The translations under genes were made by a program, and so were the position numbers. The notes under the pieces are model-generated. The model was given only the letters and a program-made list of their open reading frames with translations, made no database searches and was not told the DNA's origin. A stretch of 34,364 bases of DNA from Mediterranea sp. (in: CFB group bacteria) (GTDB taxonomy: Bacteria; Bacteroidota; Bacteroidia; Bacteroidales; Bacteroidaceae), in the NCBI GenBank assembly GCA_031258135.1, contig JAIRNG010000145.1, positions 1-34,364 on the forward strand, in the 5' to 3' direction. Positions 8,595-15,978 of this stretch are shown in pieces. How positions within the stretch are numbered: position 1 is the first letter of the stretch; every line of letters begins with the position of its first letter.

Positions 8595-11232
8595 CCGATA
8601 GAGGTGTCGGGAGGTAACCGATAGGGTATCGGTTGTCTACCGACAAAATGGCCGGATTCGAGCCGTCAATCTTCCAGCTTACGCGGGGAGAGAAACCCTT
8701 GAAGTCCTCCAACTGATTTAAACGGTACGGATCGTCTATGCCAAGCGGATTTACCAGGTATTCGCATTGCAAATCATAAACCGGGGATACGGTTTGGCTG
8801 CCTGCGACGTCCTTTACCGATACCTCCTGACGGATGATGGTTACCGGGCCAAGCAAACCGGCCGGTGACAACGGGGATTCCTTGCTGAAATAGTACCACG
8901 GGAGGAACGTTTTCCTGTTTTTCTGCGGACGGGGCCGGCCTTTCACCAGCCAGTCCGGAAGTCCGGTCATGGCGCGTAACCCCTGATTCCTGTCCGTCCA
9001 TTCAAAGTCCGCCGGATATTGCTCGTCGCCGATGAGACGGTTGATCCATGTGTTGGTGACATGCACTTTAAGTTCATTCCTGCCGTTTTTTATAAAGGCG
9101 GACAAGTCTGTTTTATAAGGAGGCATCCACAACACGGCCACTTTCTTTCCGTTAATCTCTACTTCCGCCATGTCATGCAACTCGCCCAGATCAATCGTCA
9201 GGCGCTTATCGTCTTGCATATCCCCGGCGGTAACCGTAAATGTCGTTTCATAGACTGCCGTTCCGGAGAAATACCTGAGTCTTTTATCCTTTTGTTTGCT
9301 GAAGTCAACAAGTCCGGTAAGGATTTTGGTAAAAGGGGTTTCGTTGGTTCCGGGATGGAATGTAACTTTCCAGTTCCCATCCAGGGGCGTGGCGCTTTCG
9401 TTCGTTACTTCTGTTTCCGGTTGAACGGGATATGCTCTTTTCTGCGTGGTGAAGATGACAAATACGGATTCGTCTTTCCCAAGTTTGAGGGTGACATACG
9501 TTTTATTCCCGTCCCGCCGCCAGTGCGTTGCGCTTTTGATCTTCCCCGTATAGGCGTCCCAAAGTTCGGGAACACCCTCCGCAACGGGAAACGAATACTC
9601 TTTTTCCACCGTGTGGTATGGATTGCGGATAAAGAAGATTTCGGCTTCGGGCAGGCTGCGCCGTAATGTGAAGCCATCCGTAGAAATCATTGTACCTTGT
9701 TGTAGAAGCATCTGGCAACGGGTAAGGTATGTAAAGAATGTCTTGCCCGGTTCAAACCAGGTCTGGTTCCGGCTGAAATGCGTGCCGTAATGGGCGAACG
9801 ACCAACCCGGCAGGAACGTATCATCCAGGGGATTATGCGCCCACGAATGTAGGTAATACCGGTTACATCCGGCGGCGTATCCCATATCGGCAGGACGTTT
9901 GAGCAGGGCGGGGGTTTCGGTAAAGGTGCACGTGGCTTCCATCCCCGTAAAGGCTTCCGCACCGACAATGCGCTTCCCGCTACGGGCAGCGGCCATGGCC
10001 AGTTCCGTTCCGCCGTGCACGTCATCACTGTGCACCCAAAACTCGGTGACGGGAATGTCGGCGACAGCGATCCCTTCCGTCATATCGAAAGGTGCATCCC
10101 AGATGCTTCCATAAGGTTCAAAGCATAACCGGAAACCGGCTTCGTTTACCAGCTCTTTCCCTATTTCCCAACAGTTCAGGAATAGCCGGTTGATCACTTC
10201 GGCATAATCCTCCAGAAACCGGTTGGTCTCCGCGGAAAAATGCGCCAGGGGGGGATAGATGCCGTTCATCGCAGGATTCAGGATGCTGTCGCCCCGCTGA
10301 CAGGCAAGAATGATCTGTTTGACGGGGTCATAACCTTTCAGGCGGATAAAGTCCTCCCGGAAGTTGGGCGACCAGTTCTGGTCTTTGGCTTCATAACTGT
10401 CTATCCAGATAGAATTGAATGTGGCGCCGATGGATTTGCCGAAACGTTCACGCAACGGGTCCAGTACATTCTTCCAATGTTCTTTTGTGGCTTCGGGGTT
10501 CATCTTGTCCACCTCCAGAGAACTGTCCGCTACCTCTTCCGGCGTGGGATGGGTGTGCTGCATTGTAGGGGCGTATCCGAAACGGTAGATATTCCAGTCT
10601 TCTCCGGCCGGCGCTTCCCATTCCAGGACGCCGGCCTTGAAAAAGGCAGATACATCCACGATGTCCGCCACAGCAACAGGCTTATGGTCGCGAATGGCCA
10701 TGACGGCCACGTCTTTGAAATATCCGGCCGTAGCCTCGCCCGCTTTCGGATTAGGGAGAACCGTCCTGACCGTCCGGCCGCCTTTGACTTTAGTGATGCT
10801 GAAAGCCACGGCCTGCATCCCTTGTCCGGGTTTTATCCAGGGTCCTCCGGTAGTAGACCATCCGGGGGAATTGTGTATCCCGACTTCCATGCCCAACTCC
10901 CCGGATTCCCGGAGCGCTACTCCAAGCGCATCCCAATACGCATCGCTGCGATAGGTTTGCCACGGCCACGGATTCTTCGAGATGTCAAGCCATGAGGGGG
11001 CGTTGAATATCACCACTCCCCCGATGCCGGCCTCTTTCATGGCGCGAAGGTCTTTCCTGATACCTTCCTTGGAGAAGTTAGTTCCCATCCAGTGCCACCA
11101 CGCATGGGGTTTATACCTGTCTGCCGGTGAAGCGAACTGTCGCGCGAGGCTTTGCAGGGTTTCCGCTTCCTGCGCCCGCATGCCGGCCGGGAGGAGCAAA
11201 AGGGTTATTAACAGCAGTCTCTTCATATCCAT
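8482..11232 (-). CDS. GH106 alpha-L-rhamnosidase running into GH78 N-terminus, then frameshifted
   Basis: ATG 11232 lies 3 bp after the GH31 stop, suggesting translational coupling. Residues 1-20 are a signal peptide (ends AGMRAQ). Residues 40-800 form a GH106 enzyme: KPHAWWHWMGTNFSKEG (41-57), HNSPGWSTTGGPW (120-132), WIDSYEAKDQNW (276-287), CFEPYGS (370-376), GAEAFTG (424-430) and a C-terminal beta-sandwich ending LLGPVTII. The frame does not stop there. Residues 815-855 read VYDLQCEYLVNPLGIDD...PRVSWKI, which is the typical start of a mature GH78 protein. Residues ~862-900 are encoded by a 23-bp repeat cluster, and the last ~16 residues are out of frame with GH78. The simplest reading is a former GH106-GH78 fusion of about 1,690 residues broken by the repeat. 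The GH106 part appears intact and is probably active. Confidence 0.88.
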   Translation of the reverse strand: MDMKRLLLITLLLLPAGMRAQEAETLQSLARQFASPADRYKPHAWWHWMGTNFSKEGIRKDLRAMKEAGIGGVVIFNAPSWLDISKNPWPWQTYRSDAYWDALGVALRESGELGMEVGIHNSPGWSTTGGPWIKPGQGMQAVAFSITKVKGGRTVRTVLPNPKAGEATAGYFKDVAVMAIRDHKPVAVADIVDVSAFFKAGVLEWEAPAGEDWNIYRFGYAPTMQHTHPTPEEVADSSLEVDKMNPEATKEHWKNVLDPLRERFGKSIGATFNSIWIDSYEAKDQNWSPNFREDFIRLKGYDPVKQIILACQRGDSILNPAMNGIYPPLAHFSAETNRFLEDYAEVINRLFLNCWEIGKELVNEAGFRLCFEPYGSIWDAPFDMTEGIAVADIPVTEFWVHSDDVHGGTELAMAAARSGKRIVGAEAFTGMEATCTFTETPALLKRPADMGYAAGCNRYYLHSWAHNPLDDTFLPGWSFAHYGTHFSRNQTWFEPGKTFFTYLTRCQMLLQQGTMISTDGFTLRRSLPEAEIFFIRNPYHTVEKEYSFPVAEGVPELWDAYTGKIKSATHWRRDGNKTYVTLKLGKDESVFVIFTTQKRAYPVQPETEVTNESATPLDGNWKVTFHPGTNETPFTKILTGLVDFSKQKDKRLRYFSGTAVYETTFTVTAGDMQDDKRLTIDLGELHDMAEVEINGKKVAVLWMPPYKTDLSAFIKNGRNELKVHVTNTWINRLIGDEQYPADFEWTDRNQGLRAMTGLPDWLVKGRPRPQKNRKTFLPWYYFSKESPLSPAGLLGPVTIIRQEVSVKDVAGSQTVSPVYDLQCEYLVNPLGIDDPYRLNQLEDFKGFSPRVSWKIDGSNPAILSVDNRYPIGYLPTPLSVDDRQQWRLPPVTVGGYHPSTGIPDYCYKHKERCGLG
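8536..8649. repeat. Cluster of five imperfect ~23-bp repeats with hairpin potential
   Basis: Copies begin at 8536, 8559, 8582, 8605 and 8627, giving spacings of 23, 23, 23 and 22 bp. On the plus strand they share a core of the form TGnCGGnnGnnAnCCGnnA. Copies 1 and 2 are close (TGACGGGTGGTAGCCGCCA against TGACGGGAGGTAGCCGCCA); copies 3-5 carry ACCGATAG-type cores. Neighbouring half-sites pair into short hairpins, such as ACCGATA-ggg-TATCGGT at 8617-8633 and GCCGCCA-ctgc-TGGCGGT at 8571-8588. The cluster lies inside coding sequence, exactly where the GH106 frame and the GH78 frame cross. Confidence 0.75.
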
Positions 11233-11235
11233 GTC

Positions 11236-13821
11236 TTATTTGTTGTAGCGGATGAATTTCAGGAACCATTCCTGGTCTTCGGCGCTGATGTCGGCCGTTC
11301 CCCTCCATGACCAGGTCACCTGGTTATCCAGAATGGCGGGCAGGTTCCCGTAATTCTCGCGGAAACGTTCAATGGCCGGCGCGAGGCGTTCGGGATAGGA
11401 CGTAAGTTCACGGTTGATGGATTCCATCTTGCTTAGTTCATCATTGAGCTGTGTGCCCGCCCATCGGTATTTCAGTTCGTAAACGGCATTCCGGATACGG
11501 CGGAATTTACCCGCCAGACCATCGGTCAGGTTCATTGCATTTGCAGGATAAGAGATCTCGACCACTTTCTCCTTGCTGCAATCGACTGTAGGAATATCAA
11601 CCACCAAAGCCAATTCGTCGCCGTCATAGCGGTAAGATACGGCTTCCCCGTTGACAACGACAGCTTCCGGAATAGCGGATGCCAGGACTTTCAATGTGAA
11701 ATTGCGTGTTTCCGACATTCCGGGATAACTTCCCTTACGTGCGCCGACGGTCACCGTCAATGTGTTTCCGTTGCGTACGGAAGTCAGGGCGGTAACGGCG
11801 AAGTCCTGTTCATATGCCTTGTCATTACCGTTGTCTTCGTACATTTCGAATGTTCCGTTCCCACCGGGAAAAACAATGAGTTCCACAGGTTCGTCATTCG
11901 GACGCAGGTTCCTGGCGTTGGCATACATCGGGATGATGGATCCGGCCTTGAAGTACAGCGGATATTCATCAATGGCAAAAGAACGCCGTACGGTCTGCCC
12001 GCCTTTCAGCAAAGCGCCCGTATGCCATTCGTACCAGTCGTCACCGGCCGGAAGCCATACGTCGAGCGTGGAATATCCTTCTTCCATAGGGGTGACGACC
12101 GGCGCCACCAGCATCCGGTCGCCGAACATATACTCGTTTCTGAAACCGTAGGCTTCTTTGCTCTCCGGATAATCATAATACATCGGACGGCAGAGTGAGA
12201 GGCCCGTATCGTATGCCTTGCGCGCCATTGTGTAAATATAGGGAACCAGCCGGTAGCGCAGGAGCACGGTGTTGCGCAGCGCTTCGAAATATTTCCGGTC
12301 GAACTTCCAGGGTTCTTTGTCCAGATTCCCGTCCTTCATGGCGTGCGTGCGCATAATGGGGCTTACCGCGCCAAACTGCGCCCAGCGGGTCAGCAGTTCC
12401 GGATTGATGGAATGATGGATGGAGTCGCTGTAGAATCCTCCGATGTCGTGACTCCAATATCCGTACAGCACGTTGGATGCCGTGGCGTTGAACCACGTCT
12501 GGAAGTCGAGCGATTTCCACGACGAGACCGCGTCGCCTGAGAAGCCTATCTGGTAGCGGTGGTTGCCAAGTCCTCCCCAGCGGTGGTATAACAGGGGGCG
12601 TGCGGAACGGTTGCGTTGCATGTCCGTGAAGGTGGTATAGTTGAGCCACCAGGTATTGCTCAGGGTTGGAATCCTGGAATCGTTCAGCTCCTGTTGCCAG
12701 TCTAACCACCAGAAGTCAACGCCCATCTTTTCCAGCGGACGCAGCACGGTATTGTACCAGCCGCTCATGAATCTTTTGTCCGACCCGGCCCATTTGATGG
12801 TATCCTTGGCGGCAGGGTCAGGGTTTACGCCCATCCACCGGGCCATTTCCGGATATTGTTTCTCAAAGTATGCCACACCGTCGGCGGGATGCAGGTTGAG
12901 CGTCACCTGCATGCCTTCCCTGTCCAGGTCGGAGAGCAGCCCGGCGGGGTCGGGAAACAGGCCTTCGTTCCAGGTGAAGCCCGTCCAGCCGCCTCTGCCC
13001 GGATTGGTGTAGTGCCAGTCCATATCTATCACCATCACATCGAGGGGGATGTCGTGCAGCCGGAAGTTCCGCACCAGGTTGCGAAGCTCGTTGTCCGTAT
13101 AGCACCAGTAACGGCTCCACCAATAGCCGAAAGCGTAGCGCGGAGGCAAAGGCGTTTTTCCGGCAAAAACGGTGAAGTCTTTCAACGCGGTTTTGTAGTC
13201 GTGTCCGTAAGCCATGAAATACCAGTCCTGCGTGGTGGTATCCGGCCGTTGTTCTACCCAGGGCCAGTCCGAATTGTCAAAGAGCAAGCCCTGGGAATCA
13301 TCTACCAGCGTCCATCCGTCCGTGGCGAGCAGGCCGTCTTCTATGGGCATGGCCGGGTCCTCGCCCGGCGCCAGGTCTTGTTTGTAATAGTACTGATCGG
13401 CTTCGTAGGCGTCGAGCGTCCGGTAGGTTCCTTTCAGATTGCCCTGCTGCTTCATGCCGGGTTTCCATTTGAAAGGTAACATTCCCTTGGCTGAAGTCAC
13501 GGACAGGTTATCCGCCGTGAACTTTCCGCCGCCTTTCTTATATTTCATTGTCATCTTTGCGGTAGTGATCTCTACCATGGAGCCGGACAACCTGACCTTG
13601 TAGTCCGCCCTGGGATAAGTCCGGTTGACGGCCACGAAGGAGCGGTTGTCCGTAAAACGTCCGTCCGGCGCCCATTCCATGCGTATGACGCCGTCCGTAA
13701 TGACGGTGAAACGGGTTGAATGATCTTTATAGGCCACGTTGGCGTCCGGTTCCTGCGGCTGTGCATTTATGCACGTCAGGGTCAGGAGTGTAAAAGCGAT
13801 GAATAAAAATAATTTCTTCAT
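11236..13821 (-). CDS. GH31 family alpha-glycosidase (alpha-glucosidase/alpha-xylosidase type)
   Basis: The protein has 861 residues with a signal peptide cleaved near residue 20 (LTCINAQ), so it is exported. An N-terminal beta domain runs to about residue 225. The (beta/alpha)8 barrel then shows PPRYAFGYWWSRYWCYTDNE (226-245), the start of the catalytic part; VDFWWLDWQQE (368-378) with nucleophile Asp374; and GFSGDAVSSW (426-435) with acid/base Asp430. YWSHDIGGF and PIMRTHAMKDG follow, then two C-terminal beta domains. An extra segment of about 80 residues at the end (GLAGKFRRIRNAVYELKYRW...) is helical and beyond the usual GH31 core. GH31 members retain configuration on alpha-glucosides, alpha-xylosides or related ends; specificity is not decided here. 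The gene begins 32 bp after the GH63-like stop and ends 3 bp before the GH106 start. Confidence 0.95.
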   Translation of the reverse strand: MKKLFLFIAFTLLTLTCINAQPQEPDANVAYKDHSTRFTVITDGVIRMEWAPDGRFTDNRSFVAVNRTYPRADYKVRLSGSMVEITTAKMTMKYKKGGGKFTADNLSVTSAKGMLPFKWKPGMKQQGNLKGTYRTLDAYEADQYYYKQDLAPGEDPAMPIEDGLLATDGWTLVDDSQGLLFDNSDWPWVEQRPDTTTQDWYFMAYGHDYKTALKDFTVFAGKTPLPPRYAFGYWWSRYWCYTDNELRNLVRNFRLHDIPLDVMVIDMDWHYTNPGRGGWTGFTWNEGLFPDPAGLLSDLDREGMQVTLNLHPADGVAYFEKQYPEMARWMGVNPDPAAKDTIKWAGSDKRFMSGWYNTVLRPLEKMGVDFWWLDWQQELNDSRIPTLSNTWWLNYTTFTDMQRNRSARPLLYHRWGGLGNHRYQIGFSGDAVSSWKSLDFQTWFNATASNVLYGYWSHDIGGFYSDSIHHSINPELLTRWAQFGAVSPIMRTHAMKDGNLDKEPWKFDRKYFEALRNTVLLRYRLVPYIYTMARKAYDTGLSLCRPMYYDYPESKEAYGFRNEYMFGDRMLVAPVVTPMEEGYSTLDVWLPAGDDWYEWHTGALLKGGQTVRRSFAIDEYPLYFKAGSIIPMYANARNLRPNDEPVELIVFPGGNGTFEMYEDNGNDKAYEQDFAVTALTSVRNGNTLTVTVGARKGSYPGMSETRNFTLKVLASAIPEAVVVNGEAVSYRYDGDELALVVDIPTVDCSKEKVVEISYPANAMNLTDGLAGKFRRIRNAVYELKYRWAGTQLNDELSKMESINRELTSYPERLAPAIERFRENYGNLPAILDNQVTWSWRGTADISAEDQEWFLKFIRYNK

Positions 13822-13853
13822 GTTATTTAAGTTTTTATGTTGACGGAGTAAAA

Positions 13854-15794
13854 TTAATAATACCCCTGCTCCATCAGATCGATAAATCCGAGCAAAGCCC
13901 CCCAGTGGTAGAACTTGTCGCTGTTCGTCACATCGTCGCCCTCACCGGTCGTGGCGTTGTAATTCTCAAAGACATATCCGTTGGAGAGCCACGACCTGAG
14001 CAGCAGGTTTTTCGATTTCATGGAGAACTGCCGGCGAATGTCGTTAATGACAGGCGTGTCATAATTGCGGAGCCCCATATAGACAAGGAAGTTGAGCGGA
14101 GCCCAGATGCGGCCGCGCCAATACGTGTTGTCACTGAAGGCCGGGTCGTTGCGGGGCGTAGCGGGAATGACCCATTCGCCCCAGAACTCGTCGGGGTTCA
14201 GCAGATGTTTGAGCAGCATGGCTTCCGCCTGAGCGTCGGAAGGTGCGTGCGCCAGCAGCGGATAGAAGTTGGTGGGGGATGTTCTCCGGCTGAATGTCTT
14301 TGTATCCGTGCGGAGGTTATAATAGAACGCATCCGCTTCGCTCCACAGGCGGGAAAGGTTTCCGGCATATTCCTCGCCCCGCCGGCGGAGTTCTTCCGCG
14401 TCTTTCCGTTGTCCCAACTCCTCTGCGATCCGGGCGAGCAAATTGCAATCCATGATGTACAGGCTGTTCAGTCCCACGTCGTTCAGCATTTGCTGATGTT
14501 TCTGCTTGTCGAAGGGAATATCGTCATACATGTGGGAGTTGTCCAGGCCGGACTCCAGCGCCCCGCCGTACGTCTCGTTCACGCCTACCAGTTCCCAGTA
14601 GCGGTAGGTCACCGGCTCGAACGGGGAACTTCCCCAGCACAGCAGTCCGTCGGTCTTGCGGTTGGCGTCCCACCAGCGGTTCCATTTCAGGAAATCGTCG
14701 TACAGCAGTTCCAGGAACCATTTGTCCCGGTACTTTTGGTAAATATTCCATGCGGCAAGCGTTCCCACGGGCGGTTGCGAACGGTCGCGCGATTTGTAAT
14801 TGCTTTCCGTGTAGAAATTGGGTACGAATCCCTGTTCCGTGACGCCGCGGGTGATCTCCACGGCGTTGGCGTAAGCCAGTTCCCTGCTGTCGGTGGAAAG
14901 CATCATCGCGGCGAAATACGTATCCCAGCAGAACAGGACGAATCCTCCCAGATCGGGGCTGTTGCTCCATCCCACGTTCCATATCCGCGACACGGGGGTG
15001 ATCACCCTGTGTATCGTCGGGTCGTAAATGTTGTCCCATCCCAGCACGTTCTGCATGGCGTTATACACATCGTAACAGTCGCCGTATTTCTTTTTATTGG
15101 CCGTGATAAAATCTTCCCTGTGTCTGTTCACCCGCCCTTGCGCCTGTTCGGCCGTGAGGCTCACCCCGCAGTTTATGATGACCGGCCGGTCTGCCGACAG
15201 CACGATCTCGCCGTCGCGGGTCTCCACGTGTTCGCCCAACACCTCACCGTTGATGTCCAGGTTGTCGGCGATGGTCCTGATGTGGAACCTGTTGCCGGAA
15301 ACGGACAGGTCATTGGCTCTTTGCCAGAGTTCCCGGATAGAAACAATCACCTTCCCGCCCTTTGCGTTCCCTGCCTGCGGAGTGATGACGATCACGTTGG
15401 AAAGGCTGTCGGCCGCACTCTCTACCCGGAGACCGAGACCGTTCCACAACGCTGTTATGTCGGTGTAATAGCCGTCATAAGCGTGTGCGCCCGGCCGCAT
15501 CTGCGCCGATCCTTTCATCCGGTCGCCGATGAAAAACCGTTCCATCCGCCGGCCGTCCGCCGTGGCAAGGTTGATGTCGACCGCCACCCCGTAGGGCAAC
15601 AACACGTGGCGCAGCACCGAGCGTGTGTCCCACGTGTTCCATCCGCGGGCGACGGAACGCTGCATCTCTTCGTACTTCCGACGGGCGGAAGCTACGTCCA
15701 TGGGGGCGTTTACGGAAATACCCCCGCTCGACGGCAAACAACTTCCAAAGACTATCAGGCAGATCGCGGCAAACAGTACATTCTTTCTTTTCAT
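13854..15794 (-). CDS. GH63/MGH1-like (alpha/alpha)6 glycoside hydrolase lipoprotein
   Basis: The protein has 646 residues with a lipoprotein signal (AAICLIVFGSC, Cys19). An N-terminal beta domain spans roughly 50-220. The (alpha/alpha)6 barrel contains FCWDTYFAAMM (288-298), GALESGLDNSHMYDD (411-425), where Asp418 aligns with the general acid of YgjK-type GH63 enzymes, YWRGRIWAPLNFLVY (558-572), and GYVFENYNATTGEG (606-619), where Glu610 is the likely general base. GH63 and related families invert configuration on alpha-glucosyl or alpha-mannosyl linkages. This makes a second alpha-active exo-enzyme beside GH31 and GH65. The gene is separated from the peptidase gene by 184 bp containing an inverted repeat, so it could have its own transcript start or be attenuated. 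A 637-codon plus-strand ORF covers this gene but is an antisense artefact. Confidence 0.87.
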   Translation of the reverse strand: MKRKNVLFAAICLIVFGSCLPSSGGISVNAPMDVASARRKYEEMQRSVARGWNTWDTRSVLRHVLLPYGVAVDINLATADGRRMERFFIGDRMKGSAQMRPGAHAYDGYYTDITALWNGLGLRVESAADSLSNVIVITPQAGNAKGGKVIVSIRELWQRANDLSVSGNRFHIRTIADNLDINGEVLGEHVETRDGEIVLSADRPVIINCGVSLTAEQAQGRVNRHREDFITANKKKYGDCYDVYNAMQNVLGWDNIYDPTIHRVITPVSRIWNVGWSNSPDLGGFVLFCWDTYFAAMMLSTDSRELAYANAVEITRGVTEQGFVPNFYTESNYKSRDRSQPPVGTLAAWNIYQKYRDKWFLELLYDDFLKWNRWWDANRKTDGLLCWGSSPFEPVTYRYWELVGVNETYGGALESGLDNSHMYDDIPFDKQKHQQMLNDVGLNSLYIMDCNLLARIAEELGQRKDAEELRRRGEEYAGNLSRLWSEADAFYYNLRTDTKTFSRRTSPTNFYPLLAHAPSDAQAEAMLLKHLLNPDEFWGEWVIPATPRNDPAFSDNTYWRGRIWAPLNFLVYMGLRNYDTPVINDIRRQFSMKSKNLLLRSWLSNGYVFENYNATTGEGDDVTNSDKFYHWGALLGFIDLMEQGYY

Positions 15795-15884
15795 TCTTTA
15801 TTTATCCTATTCGTTTGACAACATTTTCTTTCTATTTATATTTTGCATCATCCGCGCAGAGGAAGACGCTTTCGACAAAATATT

Positions 15885-15958
15885 CAACGCAGACTTACGC
15901 AGACCAACGCAGGTTATAAAAAAAATCTGCGTTTATCCGTGTAAATCTGCGTTTCGAC
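15885..15958. repeat. ACGCAGATT-type inverted repeat between peptidase and GH63 genes
   Basis: The left arm holds three CGCAG(A/G) motifs and ends ACGCAGGTTATAAA (15907-15920). The right arm holds two AAATCTGCGTTT motifs (15922-15934 and 15943-15954). Arms of this kind fold into a long stem with a short AT-rich loop. It fills much of the 184-bp gap, the longest gap in the main operon. It could act as an attenuator or partial terminator after the peptidase gene, or it may simply be a dispersed intergenic element. The same arms recur around the tandem array at 28151-28572. Confidence 0.6.
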
Positions 15959-15978
15959 TTTCCTTTTCCGTCAAAAGA

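Noticed and set aside
8482..8660. Insertion sequence or transposon at the GH106/GH78 junction
   Set aside because: The extra DNA is about 91 bp of ~23-bp repeats. It has no transposase, no clear terminal inverted repeats and no target-site duplication.
13905..15818. 637-codon plus-strand ORF opposite the GH63-like gene
   Set aside because: It lies antisense to a well-supported glycosidase, has no recognisable domain, and is rich in Val, His, Arg and Pro as expected from reading a GC-rich gene backwards.
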